NCBI RefSeq assembly: GCF_022012395.1 | Contig: NZ_JAKLTQ010000003.1 | Coordinates: forward strand, 1 to 64,000 | Length of the DNA: 64,000 nucleotides | Direction: 5' to 3' | DNA from: Arthrobacter hankyongi | GTDB taxonomy: Bacteria > Actinomycetota > Actinomycetes > Actinomycetales > Micrococcaceae | Shown: one piece after another, positions 26,250 to 36,267 of the stretch | How positions within the stretch are numbered: the stretch's first letter is position 1 | Layout: the number at the start of each line of letters is the position of its first letter | Program-made: the position numbers and the translations under genes | The notes under the pieces: model-generated | Seen by the model: only the letters and a program-made list of their open reading frames with translations | Database searches by the model: none | What the model was told of the DNA's origin: nothing

Positions 26250-26688
26250 CGGCTGCCGGCCGTCCGGCCCTCCGAAGGCCGGTGTGCGCAATCTCACCGG
26301 CCCCCGGGCACGGTGCCGGCACCACCGGCTTGCGCCATGCCGTAAGATAGAAGCATCCCCCACTCCGGTATTCCCGCATTTCTACGGGTAAACCACTGGC
26401 CGAACCGGCCGGAACCGCCACGGTTTCCGGCCGTCACCATGTTTACCGCGTCTGATTGGTGTGTAGGGTCCGCGTCCAGCGGGCAGTGTCATTTGGGAGC
26501 GCCGGCTTTGAAAACGCCGCCAGGAGATCCGCGGAGCAGCTCAGCTGCGCAGAAGCGAACACGTCCAGAGCGCGGCGGGAAGTCCTGCCATGGGATTGCA
26601 ATAGTGCCGGACTTTGCGTAAGAGGCCTCCCGACCGCTGCCGATGCAGCGCCGGTGGCCCCCGTCCCAAATGAAGATGAGGATTCTCC
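26250..26688 (+). other. long leader region upstream of the DEAD-box helicase gene
   Basis: 439 bp without a credible gene; short ORFs here have poor composition. It contains ACCGGCC/GGCCGGA-type inverted repeats (26267-26285 and 26398-26432) and a purine-rich stretch before 26689. Leaders of more than 200 nt are common for cold-shock DEAD-box helicase mRNAs and could fold into a regulatory structure. Confidence 0.4.
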
Positions 26689-28638
<1,950 letters not shown>

Positions 28639-28679
28639 CAGCCAAAGGTCCTGCGGCGCGCCTGCGCTTGGCCGTACCC

Positions 28680-28715
28680 CCGGAGGGGCATCCGCATCGG
28701 CGGATGCCCCTCCGG
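28680..28715 (+). terminator. terminator of deaD
   Basis: CCGGAGGGGCATCCGC and GCGGATGCCCCTCCGG form a perfect 16-bp stem with a 4-nt loop, followed by CATTTAAT. Confidence 0.85.
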
Positions 28716-28814
28716 CATTTAATCCGCGTCCAGTTCCCCTTGAGCCCTGCAGAGGGGATTTAGCCCTGCGGAGGGGGCGAAAATGTGGGTTCGGACACAA
28801 TGATCCGTTTCGAT

Positions 28815-28843
28815 TTCACACCGGCGCAAAGTGCTGGTAATGT
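28815..28843 (+). promoter_or_regulatory. sigma-70-type promoter of tRNA-Thr/Met
   Basis: -35 TTCACA (28815-28820), 17-nt spacer, -10 TAATGT (28838-28843), ending 11 bp before the tRNA-Thr 5' end. Confidence 0.65.
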
Positions 28844-28854
28844 ATTTCTCCGTT

Positions 28855-28926
28855 GCCCCCCTAGCTCAGTGGTAGAGCGCAGTCTTGGTAAGACTGAGGT
28901 CACGGGATCGATTCCCGTGGGGGGCT
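28855..28926 (+). tRNA. tRNA-Thr (GGT)
   Basis: Acceptor stem GCCCCCC/GGGGGGC, D-arm TAGCTCAGTGGTAGAGC, anticodon loop CTTGGTAAG with GGT at 28887-28889, T-arm ACGGGATCGATTCCCGT. CCA is not encoded. It is expressed with the tRNA-Met 57 bp downstream. Confidence 0.95.
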
Positions 28927-28983
28927 CTGAATGGCGGAGCCCGCGTCTGTGTCGCAAGGCGCAGTGCGGGCATTCCCATTCGT

Positions 28984-29057
28984 GGCGGTGTAGCTCAGCT
29001 GGTTAGAGCGCACGACTCATAATCGTGAGGTCCCGGGATCGAGTCCCGGCACCGCTA
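28984..29057 (+). tRNA. tRNA-Met (CAT), elongator
   Basis: Acceptor GGCGGTG/CACCGCT with a G-U closing pair, anticodon CAT at 29018-29020 in GACTCATAATC, T-arm CCGGGATCGAGTCCCGG. The pairing with tRNA-Thr matches the Thr-Met pair known in actinobacteria. A tRNA-Ile2 with lysidine-modified CAT is the alternative. Confidence 0.9.
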
Positions 29058-29065
29058 CGGCAAGG

Positions 29066-29094
29066 AAAACCCCTCCCGGACCGGGAGGGGTTTT
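29066..29094 (+). terminator. terminator of the tRNA pair
   Basis: AAAACCCCTCCCGG and CCGGGAGGGGTTTT form a perfect 14-bp stem around one A, with a built-in T-run. A classical intrinsic terminator. Confidence 0.93.
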
Positions 29095-29211
29095 CTGCGT
29101 TTCAGGCCAGCCCCGCGGCAAACAGTCAGCTTGCTTACTGTTTTCGGCTGTGCCTACGGTGGAGATACGCCGCACTCCCGCGGCATCACTGCCTAGCCGT
29201 AAGGAGCAATC

Positions 29212-29778
29212 ATGGCTGCTGCCGATATCTCCGGAAAGAAGATCGCCTTCCTGCTGACGGACGGTGTGGAACAGGTGGAGCTGACCAGCCCGTGGCAGGC
29301 CGTCAAGGACGCCGGCGGAGAGCCGGTCCTGGTGGCGCCCAAGACCGGACAACTGCAGGGATTCGACGGCGTCGACAAGGCGGACACCTTCGATGTGGAC
29401 GTCGCCGTTGCCGACGCCGACCCGGCCGACTACGACGCGCTGGTCCTGCCCGGCGGCGTCGTCAACGCCGACCATCTGCGGGTCGAGGCCGCCGCCGTCG
29501 ACTTCGCCCGGGCCTTCTTCGAGGCGCATAAGCCGGTAGCGTCGATCTGCCACGGGCCGTGGCTGTTGATCGAGGCCGGCGCCGTGGATGGACGGCGGCT
29601 GACTTCGTACCACACCCTGGCCACCGACCTGCGCAACGCGGGAGCGGACTGGGTGGACGAGGAAGTCGTTGTGGACCAGGGGCTGGTCACCAGCCGCAGT
29701 CCGAAGGACCTGCCGGTCTTCAACGCCAAGCTGCTGGAGGAAGTCGCCGAAGGCCCGCACGCCGGGCAGACGGCCTGA
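29212..29778 (+). CDS. PfpI/DJ-1 family protein (YhbO-like)
   Basis: 188 aa of the class I glutamine-amidotransferase-like fold. The nucleophile elbow is ASICHGPWLLIEAG, with the catalytic Cys near residue 109 and its partner His. LLTDGVEQVELTSPW carries the conserved Glu, and VLPGGVVNADHLR is typical of PfpI. Members act as glyoxalase III/deglycase or stress-protective proteins rather than bulk proteases. The start has an AAGGAGC site. It stands alone in front of a small membrane protein gene. Confidence 0.9.
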   Translation: MAAADISGKKIAFLLTDGVEQVELTSPWQAVKDAGGEPVLVAPKTGQLQGFDGVDKADTFDVDVAVADADPADYDALVLPGGVVNADHLRVEAAAVDFARAFFEAHKPVASICHGPWLLIEAGAVDGRRLTSYHTLATDLRNAGADWVDEEVVVDQGLVTSRSPKDLPVFNAKLLEEVAEGPHAGQTA

Positions 29779-29908
29779 CCGGCAGCATCGGCTGCAGCGG
29801 CGCGGGACCCCGGTGCGGGGCCGCGCCGTTGCCGTCTCCGGCCCGGCGTGCTGCCGGACCGGGCCGGCCGGGTGCGGCCGGACGCCGGCGAAACGATAGG
29901 CTTGAACC

Positions 29909-30172
29909 ATGAATCCTTGGGACCTCGGCTCGCCGCTGTACCGCAAGCTGGTCATCTCGGCGATGGCGCTGATCGGTGCCGGCATCCTGCTTTCGATCAT
30001 CGCGGCGGCAGCGCGGATGCCGGTCCTGGGCTGGCCCGCGCTGGTCGTGATTGCCGCAGGGTTGCTCACGCACCTGGCCGGACTCGTGGTCCGCGCCCGG
30101 GACGCCCGCGCCCGCCAGGCGGCCTCCCAAGGCCCCGCCGGAGGCCGGCCGCCGCAGCGGCCGGGCAACTAG
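29909..30172 (+). CDS. small membrane protein, function unknown
   Basis: 87 aa. Two predicted transmembrane helices (about residues 13-34, VISAMALIGAGILLSIIAAA, and 39-60, LGWPALVVIAAGLLTHLAGLV) are followed by a basic Pro/Gly-rich cytoplasmic tail. Small two-helix proteins of this layout are conserved in actinobacteria, but I cannot name a function. The thioesterase gene starts 34 bp later, so they may be co-transcribed. Confidence 0.65.
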   Translation: MNPWDLGSPLYRKLVISAMALIGAGILLSIIAAAARMPVLGWPALVVIAAGLLTHLAGLVVRARDARARQAASQGPAGGRPPQRPGN

Positions 30173-30206
30173 CCACCCCGCCCCTCCAAGGGCCGGAGAA
30201 GGACTG

Positions 30207-30695
30207 ATGAGCAAGATTCTGGAAGAGACCCAAACGGGCCGTGTCCTCACCTGCAAGGTGGGCATGCGCTGGGGCGACATGGATGCCTACGGGCACGTGA
30301 ACAATGTGGAGATCCTGCGCATCCTCGAGGAGGCCCGTATCCACGCCTTCGGTCCTCCCGGCGGGACCGGCGGGCCGGGCCAGGATCCGCAGGTGCCGCT
30401 CTTCTCGACCCTGCCCGCCGGCACCCAGGCCCTGGTCGTCGAGCACCGGGTGCGCTACCTGGCCCCGCTGACCTACCGCAACATTCCGCTGGATATCGAT
30501 GTCTGGGTCAGTGCCCTGAAGGCGGCCAGCGTCACCATCGCATACATCGTCCACGATCCGGTCACCGGCGAGGCTTGCGCCAAGGCCGAGACCACCATCG
30601 CGTTCGTCGCCGCGGACACCGGGCGGCTGCTGCGCATCGACCGGGACCAGGCCGCGCTGATCCGCCCGTTCGTGGGCCGGGCTGTCTTCGCATAG
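30207..30695 (+). CDS. acyl-CoA thioesterase, 4HBT hot-dog fold
   Basis: 162 aa. The N-terminal RWGDMDAYGHVNNVEILRIL is the classic 4-hydroxybenzoyl-CoA thioesterase signature; the Asp in GDMDAYGHVNN is the catalytic residue. The central strand region EHRVRYLAPLTYRN and the closing helices fit the single hot-dog domain. It hydrolyses acyl-CoA thioesters in the cytosol; chain specificity is unknown. It sits upstream of two further hot-dog proteins (HadA/HadB-like). Confidence 0.88.
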   Translation: MSKILEETQTGRVLTCKVGMRWGDMDAYGHVNNVEILRILEEARIHAFGPPGGTGGPGQDPQVPLFSTLPAGTQALVVEHRVRYLAPLTYRNIPLDIDVWVSALKAASVTIAYIVHDPVTGEACAKAETTIAFVAADTGRLLRIDRDQAALIRPFVGRAVFA

Positions 30696-30731
30696 GCTGG
30701 ATAGAGCTTTTGCCCGCTTGTAAGGAGTTGC

Positions 30732-31193
30732 ATGTCTGAGCACGCAGGGGTCAATCCGGACCTCGCCGGCCGGGTCTACCCGGCCGGCGAGACCTACACG
30801 GTAGGCCGCGAGACAATCCGCGAATTCGCCCGCGCCGTCAAGGCCACCCACCCGGCGCATTTCGATGTCGAGGCCGCCCGGTCACTGGGTTACCGGGACC
30901 TGTTGGCCCCGCCGACTTTCGCGATCATCATTGCCCAGCGCGCGGATGCGCAGCTGGTGCAGGATCCGGCCGCCGGCATCGACTTCTCCCGTGTGGTGCA
31001 CGCCGAACAACGCTTCGTCCACCACCGCCCGATCGTGGCCGGGGACGAACTGGTGGCCGAACTGCATGTGGACCAGGTCCGTGCCATGGGCGGCGGCGCG
31101 ATGATCACCACACGTGCCGAAATCAGCACCGTGGACGGGGACAAGGCCGCCACCACAACCTCGTCGATCCTGGTGAGAGGGGAAGGCCAGTGA
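30732..31193 (+). CDS. MaoC-like dehydratase subunit, HadA/UPF0336 type
   Basis: 153 aa, N-terminal-type MaoC hot-dog domain (UPF0336), with the GRVYPAGETYTVGRETIREF start and YRDLLAPPTFAIIIAQRAD. It lacks the hydratase Asp/His pair and is expected to be the structural half of a heterodimer with the next gene, as HadA is with HadB in mycobacteria. Micrococcaceae make no mycolic acids, so the substrate must be another 3-hydroxyacyl thioester. It overlaps the partner by 4 bp (GTGA). The ribosome site is TAAGGAG. Confidence 0.88.
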   Translation: MSEHAGVNPDLAGRVYPAGETYTVGRETIREFARAVKATHPAHFDVEAARSLGYRDLLAPPTFAIIIAQRADAQLVQDPAAGIDFSRVVHAEQRFVHHRPIVAGDELVAELHVDQVRAMGGGAMITTRAEISTVDGDKAATTTSSILVRGEGQ

Positions 31194-31618
31194 GCATCGC
31201 ACTCGACACCCTGTCAGTCGGACAGGAAATCGGCAGCGCAACCATCGAGGTCTCCCGTGCGGACTTGGTGCGGTACGCCGGTGCCTCCGGTGACTTCAAC
31301 CCGATCCACTGGAACGGCCGCTTCGCCGACCAGGTCGGCCTGCCGGGGGTCATCGCCCACGGCATGTTCACCATGGGTGCGGCGGTCCAGGTCGTCACGG
31401 ACTGGATCGGGGATCCGGGCGCCATCGTGGACTACCAGACCCGCTTCACCAAGCCGGTCGTCGTTGAGGACGTGGACGGACCCGGCGCCCGGATCGAGGT
31501 CACCGGCGCCGTCGGAGCCATCGACGAGGCCAACGGAACCGTCCGTGTGGACCTGACCGTTACCGCTGCCGGGCAGAAGGTACTGGTCAAGGCCCAGGCC
31601 GTCGTCCGGACCAGGTAA
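31190..31618 (+). CDS. MaoC-like dehydratase subunit, HadB type
   Basis: 142 aa from GTG 31190, overlapping the HadA-like stop. It has the hydratase-2 motif YAGASGDFNPIHWNGRFA (catalytic Asp and His) and GVIAHGMFTMG, so it is the catalytic half. Together with the preceding protein it should dehydrate 3-hydroxyacyl thioesters in lipid synthesis. The gene pair followed 6 bp later by murB is a conserved actinobacterial arrangement. Confidence 0.9.
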   Translation: MSIALDTLSVGQEIGSATIEVSRADLVRYAGASGDFNPIHWNGRFADQVGLPGVIAHGMFTMGAAVQVVTDWIGDPGAIVDYQTRFTKPVVVEDVDGPGARIEVTGAVGAIDEANGTVRVDLTVTAAGQKVLVKAQAVVRTR

Positions 31619-31624
31619 TCCGCT

Positions 31625-32707
31625 GTGAGTTCAGCCAGCCTGGCCCCGCTGACCACCGTCGGCGTCGGCGGCCCCGCCCGGCACTTTGCCGAGGCCAAGT
31701 CCGAAGCAGGCATCATCGAGGCCGTGCAGGGCGCGGACGACGCCGGCGTGCCGTTGCTGATCATCGGCGGCGGTTCAAACCTCGTCATCGCGGACGAGGG
31801 GTGGCCGGGCACCGTCGTGCGCATTGCCAGCACCGGCTATTCGCTGGACGAGGATGGACCCGGACCCGTCCTGCTCCACGCCGAAGCCGGACAGCCCTGG
31901 GATGAGCTGGTGGACTTTACGGTCCGGCACGGGCTGTCCGGGCTGGAGGCGCTCTCGGGCATCCCCGGCCTGACCGGTGCCACCCCCGTCCAGAACGTCG
32001 GTGCCTACGGAGCGGACGTCTCACATACCATCGCCTCCGTGCGCACCTGGGACCGCCAGCAGCGGGAGGTGAGGACCTTCACCGCCGCCGAACTCGGTTT
32101 TGGCTACCGGGATTCGGTCCTGAAGCGCAGCACGGACAACGGATCCCCCCGCTACGTTGTCCTCTCCGTCGAGTTCCGGTTGGAACGCAGCAGCCTCAGC
32201 GCACCCGTCCGCTATGCCGAGCTGGCCCGCTCGCTGGGCATCGAGGCAGGACAGCGAGCCGGCGCCGGCGATGTCCGCCGCGAAGTCCTCAGGCTGCGCG
32301 CATCCAAGGGCATGGTGCTGGACCCGGCGGACCGGGATACCTTCAGTACCGGATCGTTCTTCACCAACCCGATCGTCGATCCCGTCGTGGCGGATACCTT
32401 GCCCGGGCAGGCGCCGCGGTGGCCCGCGGGGGAGCGGGTCAAGCTCAGCGCTGCCTGGCTGATCGACCACGCCGGGTTCGGCAAGGGGTTCGGGCTGGCC
32501 GGCACCACCAATGGGCCGGCGGACGGGTTCGCAGTAGCCGGTGGACGGGCATCGCTGTCCACCAAGCACACTCTGGCCATCACCAACAGGGGAACCGCAT
32601 CGGCTGCGGACATTCTGGCCATTGCCCGGACGGTGCGCGACGGCGTGGAGACCGCGTTCGGCATCCGGCTGCACCCGGAGCCGCTGCTGATTAACTGCAG
32701 CCTCTAG
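31625..32707 (+). CDS. murB: UDP-N-acetylenolpyruvoylglucosamine reductase MurB
   Basis: 360 aa from GTG 31625. The FAD-binding PCMH domain shows TTVGVGGPARHF at the start, IIGGGSNLVIADEG, and GIPGLTGATPVQNVGAYG. The C-terminal MurB domain has SFFTNPIV, where the Ser donates a proton to the enolpyruvyl intermediate, and KLSAAWLIDHAGFGKG. It reduces UDP-GlcNAc-enolpyruvate to UDP-MurNAc with NADPH in the cytosol. Its stop overlaps the stop of a convergent gene by 3 bp. Confidence 0.95.
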   Translation: MSSASLAPLTTVGVGGPARHFAEAKSEAGIIEAVQGADDAGVPLLIIGGGSNLVIADEGWPGTVVRIASTGYSLDEDGPGPVLLHAEAGQPWDELVDFTVRHGLSGLEALSGIPGLTGATPVQNVGAYGADVSHTIASVRTWDRQQREVRTFTAAELGFGYRDSVLKRSTDNGSPRYVVLSVEFRLERSSLSAPVRYAELARSLGIEAGQRAGAGDVRREVLRLRASKGMVLDPADRDTFSTGSFFTNPIVDPVVADTLPGQAPRWPAGERVKLSAAWLIDHAGFGKGFGLAGTTNGPADGFAVAGGRASLSTKHTLAITNRGTASAADILAIARTVRDGVETAFGIRLHPEPLLINCSL

Positions 32708-33174
32708 CACGGCCGACTACGCGGGAGCGCGTCCAAGGCGGCCCTGAACCGCACCAGGTCATGCTGCTGCCGGCGGAAATCGACCACGCGGCCACGGACC
32801 AGCCAGTGCACCAGACGGCTGCTCTGGCTGATCTGGACCGTGCAATCGAGCCGCTGCGGCATGAGCCAGTCGATGCCCAGGAAGTCCGGCAGGGCCGCCA
32901 GCAGCGCGTCCGCGTACATGATCCGGCAGAAGGCCCCGAAGGGCTGGAACTGGCGTTCGGCTGCAAGGAGGTGCGCATCGTCGGGACAGAGACGGTCCGG
33001 GCCCCGGGACTCCAAGTACAGCCGCAGATGCACGTCGATCCGGAGATAACGGTCGATCGTTACCGGCTTCCGGCCCCGGCAACGATGTTCAAGGAAACGC
33101 ACCAGGAGTTGGTTGATGGTCGGTCCCGGCACGCCGTTGCGGACCGGTTCTCCGGGAGCGTCTTGGGAGCCCAT
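32704..33174 (-). CDS. conserved-looking hypothetical protein
   Basis: 156 aa starting at the ATG at 33174. It is soluble and rich in Arg, Leu and Asp. TINQLLVRFLEHRCRGRKP and TIDRYLRIDVHLRLYLESRG form a helical N-terminal part. The rest (FGAFCRIMYADALLAALPDF, RLVHWLVRGRVVDFRRQQHD) has no motif that I recognise. A faint resemblance of the N-terminus to the core-binding helices of tyrosine recombinases is noted, but the catalytic domain is absent. Base composition is like its neighbours. The stop codons of this gene and murB overlap. Confidence 0.6.
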   Translation of the reverse strand: MGSQDAPGEPVRNGVPGPTINQLLVRFLEHRCRGRKPVTIDRYLRIDVHLRLYLESRGPDRLCPDDAHLLAAERQFQPFGAFCRIMYADALLAALPDFLGIDWLMPQRLDCTVQISQSSRLVHWLVRGRVVDFRRQQHDLVRFRAALDALPRSRPC

Positions 33175-33569
33175 GGCTCGACCTTAGGCGCTGCACGGAA
33201 CGTTGGTGCGGTCGAAATCCGGGCCTGTGGAGGGCCCGCCCGTCCGCAGCGGTTGTGGAGGAGAAGCCGGCCCGGCAGATGTGCGACGGGTTGGCAAGGC
33301 CACTGCCCCTCCACAGGCTGGGTCCCTGCCAGGGAATCCACACGTCGGAGTTCCGCCGCTGGCACGGGAGAGGAATTCCCTATGGTGTTTGCGTGGCACT
33401 GGCAAAGACGCAGGTAGCTTTCCAGCTGATAGGCGCCCCGGCGGCGCGGCCGGATCTGGCCCGGGACGAGGTTCCGTGGTGCGCCGGCAACCGTAGATCC
33501 GGACTGTGTACCAAGCTGCAGCCCGGCCAGCTTTGGGCAGACCCGTCGGGCTAGCGGCCTGGAATGGCA
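33175..33569. other. non-coding region with inverted repeats
   Basis: About 395 bp between the hypothetical gene and the asd terminator, with no convincing ORF on either strand. It contains a perfect 12-bp inverted repeat, GCCTGTGGAGGG (33223-33234) with CCCTCCACAGGC (33307-33318), and a smaller AGGGAAT/ATTCCCT pair at about 33330-33385. It could hold the promoter of the minus-strand hypothetical gene, a small RNA, or a decayed mobile element. Confidence 0.4.
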
Positions 33570-33603
33570 GCGGGCCGCGCCCACAGCAGTGGACGCGGCC
33601 CGC
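33570..33603 (-). terminator. terminator of asd
   Basis: GCGGGCCGCG (33570-33579) pairs with CGCGGCCCGC (33594-33603), and an inner CCAC/GTGG extends the stem. It lies 15 bp beyond the asd stop. Confidence 0.75.
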
Positions 33604-33618
33604 AGCGAATGCAGACGG

Positions 33619-34767
33619 TCAGAGGTTGCCGGTGGCGATGCGCAGCATGCGGCGCAGCGGTTCGGCAGCACCCCACAGGAGCTGGTCGCCAATGGTGAAG
33701 GCACTAATGAATTCCGGTCCCATCTCCAGCTTGCGGATGCGGCCGACAGGAATCTGCAGGGTGCCGCTGACGGCCACGGGGGTCAGCTGCTCCAGGGTGG
33801 CTTCCTTGGTGTTCGGTACCACCTTGGCCCATTCATTGTCCGCGTCGATGATCCGCTCGATTTCGGCCACGGAGAGGTCCTCGGTGAGCTTGAGCGTCAG
33901 GGCCTGGGAGTGGGAACGCATGGCGCCGATGCGTACGCACAGCCCGTCAAACGGAATGCGTGTGCCGGCATCGCCGCCACGGCCCAGAATCTTGTTGGTT
34001 TCGGCCCCGGCCTTCCATTCTTCCTTGGACTGGCCGTTGCCCAGGTCCTTGTCGATCCACGGGATGACCGAGCCGGCCAGCGGTACGCCGAACTGGGTGG
34101 CATCCAGATCGGCGCTGCGCTGCGTTGCCAGCACCTTGCGGTCGATTTCCAGGATGGCGGAGGACGGGTCCGCCAACTGGGCCGCCACGGCGCCGTTGAG
34201 GGCGCCGAACTGGTTGAGCAGTTCACGCATGTGCCGGGCGCCGCCGCCGGAAGCCGCCTGGTAGGTCATGGAGGTTCCCCATTCGACCAGACCATTCTTG
34301 AACAGCCCGCCGAGGCCCATGAGCATGCAGGAGACGGTGCAGTTGCCACCGACGAAGTTCCGGACGCCGCGGCTCAGGCCGGCATCAATGACGTCCCGGT
34401 TGACCGGATCCAGCACGATGATCGCGTCGTCGGCCATCCGAAGCGTGGAGGCGGCATCGATCCAGAGCCCGTCCCAGCCGGCATCGCGCAGCTTCGGGTA
34501 CACCTCGGAGGTGTAGTCCCCGCCCTGCGCCGTAACGATGATCGGCAGCTTGGCCAGGGTGTCGATGTCGTAGGCGTCCTCGAGCCGGCCGGCACCTTCG
34601 GCAAAGGCAGGCGCGGCTCCACCGGCGTTGGAGGTGGAGAAGAAAACGGGGTTGATCAGGTCAAAGTCACCCTCGTCCTGCATGCGCTGCATGAGGACGG
34701 AGCCGACCATGCCACGCCAACCCACCAGGCCCACGGAAGGGGCGGAATTCCGGGCAGATTCAGTCAT
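33619..34767 (-). CDS. asd: aspartate-semialdehyde dehydrogenase
   Basis: 382 aa from the ATG at 34767. The NADP-binding [18 protein letters not shown] and the catalytic Cys143 in [15 protein letters not shown] resemble the E. coli-type enzyme (catalytic Cys135). ASGGGARHM and the His-containing [16 protein letters not shown] complete the active site. It reduces aspartyl-phosphate to aspartate semialdehyde for lysine/diaminopimelate, threonine and methionine synthesis. It is not next to aspartokinase, unlike the ask-asd pair of many actinobacteria. An in-frame ATG three codons upstream is an alternative start. Confidence 0.94.
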   Translation of the reverse strand: MTESARNSAPSVGLVGWRGMVGSVLMQRMQDEGDFDLINPVFFSTSNAGGAAPAFAEGAGRLEDAYDIDTLAKLPIIVTAQGGDYTSEVYPKLRDAGWDGLWIDAASTLRMADDAIIVLDPVNRDVIDAGLSRGVRNFVGGNCTVSCMLMGLGGLFKNGLVEWGTSMTYQAASGGGARHMRELLNQFGALNGAVAAQLADPSSAILEIDRKVLATQRSADLDATQFGVPLAGSVIPWIDKDLGNGQSKEEWKAGAETNKILGRGGDAGTRIPFDGLCVRIGAMRSHSQALTLKLTEDLSVAEIERIIDADNEWAKVVPNTKEATLEQLTPVAVSGTLQIPVGRIRKLEMGPEFISAFTIGDQLLWGAAEPLRRMLRIATGNL

Positions 34768-34822
34768 GCGCTCCATTTTACGCGAGCGGACGGACCTGCC
34801 TGTCCCACAGCTGGGCGGACCG

Positions 34823-35395
34823 CTATGCGGTGTCCGGATTCTGCAGCCGGCTCCACCGGGCAACCCGGTAGCGTGTGCCGTTGGCGCCGGCGTCCCAACC
34901 CGCGGCGGGGGACACCCCGTCGAGCACCCAGCCGGGGCCCAGCGGCGGGGCGAAGGCATCGCCGTCGGACTCCAGGTCGATCACGGTGACCACTGCCGTA
35001 GTGGCCTGATCCGCGGCCAGGCGGAAGATTTCCCCGCCGCCGATGATCCACAGTTCTTCCGCCCCCGGATGCCGGCGGGCTTCGGCCAGGGCCAGCGGCA
35101 GCGAACCGACGACGATCGCGCCGCCGGCTTCCAGCGCTGCGCGCCGCTGCGGACTGCGGCTGATCACGATATTCGTCCGGTCCGGCAGCGGACGGTACTT
35201 GGCCGGGAAGGAGTCCCAGGTCCGGCGTCCCATGATGACAGGGTGGCCGGCGGTGGTGCGTTTGAAGTGCGCCAGGTCCTCGGGCAGGTGCCACGGCATC
35301 CCGCCGTCCTTGCCGATGACGCCGTTGGTGGTCTGGGCCCAGATCAGTCCGACCAGCGGGGCGTCCCGGCTGAACGTCGTGCTCCCGGCACTCAT
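34823..35395 (-). CDS. folA: dihydrofolate reductase
   Basis: 190 aa, from the ATG at 35395. [30 protein letters not shown] contains the substrate loop and the catalytic acidic residue (PWHLPEDL). [14 protein letters not shown] and [14 protein letters not shown] bind NADPH. It regenerates tetrahydrofolate. Its start overlaps the thyA stop by 4 bp, so the two are coupled, as DHFR must recycle the dihydrofolate made by ThyA. Confidence 0.95.
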   Translation of the reverse strand: MSAGSTTFSRDAPLVGLIWAQTTNGVIGKDGGMPWHLPEDLAHFKRTTAGHPVIMGRRTWDSFPAKYRPLPDRTNIVISRSPQRRAALEAGGAIVVGSLPLALAEARRHPGAEELWIIGGGEIFRLAADQATTAVVTVIDLESDGDAFAPPLGPGWVLDGVSPAAGWDAGANGTRYRVARWSRLQNPDTA

Positions 35396-36213
35396 ACGGC
35401 GATCGGTGCCTTGATGGTGGGGTGGTGCTGGTAATTGAGCAACTCGAAATCCTCCAGCCGGTAGTCGAAGATGCTCTCCGGCCGGCGCACGATGCGCAGC
35501 TGCGGGTACGGGAACGGCTCGCGGCCGAGCTGCTCGGTGACCTGCTGCACGTGGTCCTCGTAGATGTGGACGTCCCCGCCGGTCCAGATGAACTCGCCCG
35601 GCGCCAGGTCCACCTGCTGGGCCACCATCAGGGTGAGCAGGGAGTACGAGGCAATGTTGAACGGCACGCCCAGGAACATGTCCGCGCTGCGCTGGTACAG
35701 CTGGCAGGAGAGCCGGTCCGGTCCATCCTCGACGGGCTGGACATAGAACTGGAAGAAGGCATGGCACGGCGGCAGCGCCATCTTGCCGATCTCGGCAACG
35801 TTCCAGGCGGAGACGATGTGCCGGCGGGAATCCGGATTCGCCTTCAGCCCTTCGATCAGCTGGGCAACCTGGTCGATGTGCCCGCCGTCGGGGGTGGGCC
35901 AGGAACGCCACTGCACACCGTAGACCGGACCGAGTTCGCCTTCCTCGTCGGCCCACTCGTTCCAGATCTTCACCCCGCGTTCCTGCAGCCACTTGACGTT
36001 GGAGTCCCCGCGCAGGAACCAGAGCAGCTCCAGAGCCACGGACTTGAAGTGGACGCGCTTGGTGGTGATCAGCGGGAAGGAACCGGCCAGGTCGAAGCGG
36101 AGCTGGCGGCCGAAGACGCTGCGGGTGCCGGTGCCGGTGCGGTCCGGTTTGGGCGTGCCGCTGGCCAGGACCTCGCGCAGCAGGTCCTCATATGGAGTGG
36201 GGATGGCGTTCAC
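35392..36213 (-). CDS. thyA: thymidylate synthase ThyA
   Basis: 273 aa, full length. [19 protein letters not shown] binds dUMP phosphate, the nucleophile is Cys150 in [14 protein letters not shown], and [19 protein letters not shown] and DVHIYEDHV are the remaining signature blocks. It methylates dUMP to dTMP using methylene-tetrahydrofolate. The folA start overlaps its stop, giving a thyA-folA operon. Confidence 0.96.
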   Translation of the reverse strand: MNAIPTPYEDLLREVLASGTPKPDRTGTGTRSVFGRQLRFDLAGSFPLITTKRVHFKSVALELLWFLRGDSNVKWLQERGVKIWNEWADEEGELGPVYGVQWRSWPTPDGGHIDQVAQLIEGLKANPDSRRHIVSAWNVAEIGKMALPPCHAFFQFYVQPVEDGPDRLSCQLYQRSADMFLGVPFNIASYSLLTLMVAQQVDLAPGEFIWTGGDVHIYEDHVQQVTEQLGREPFPYPQLRIVRRPESIFDYRLEDFELLNYQHHPTIKAPIAV

Positions 36214-36267
36214 GGGTCCAGTCTAATAGAGGGATCCCTGCCCTCCCGTGGGGCAGCCGCTGGGCGT

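Noticed and set aside
29018-29020. tRNA-Ile2 with CAT anticodon
   Set aside because: Acceptor and anticodon arms and the pairing with tRNA-Thr fit elongator tRNA-Met better. Not fully excluded.
30732-31618. HadA/HadB-like pair as evidence of mycolic-acid synthesis
   Set aside because: The pair is widespread in actinobacteria that lack mycolates, and no other mycolate genes are present.
33255-33554. A short plus-strand ORF in the gap before asd
   Set aside because: No ribosome site, no motif, unlike protein composition, and it overlaps inverted repeats. Treated as non-coding.
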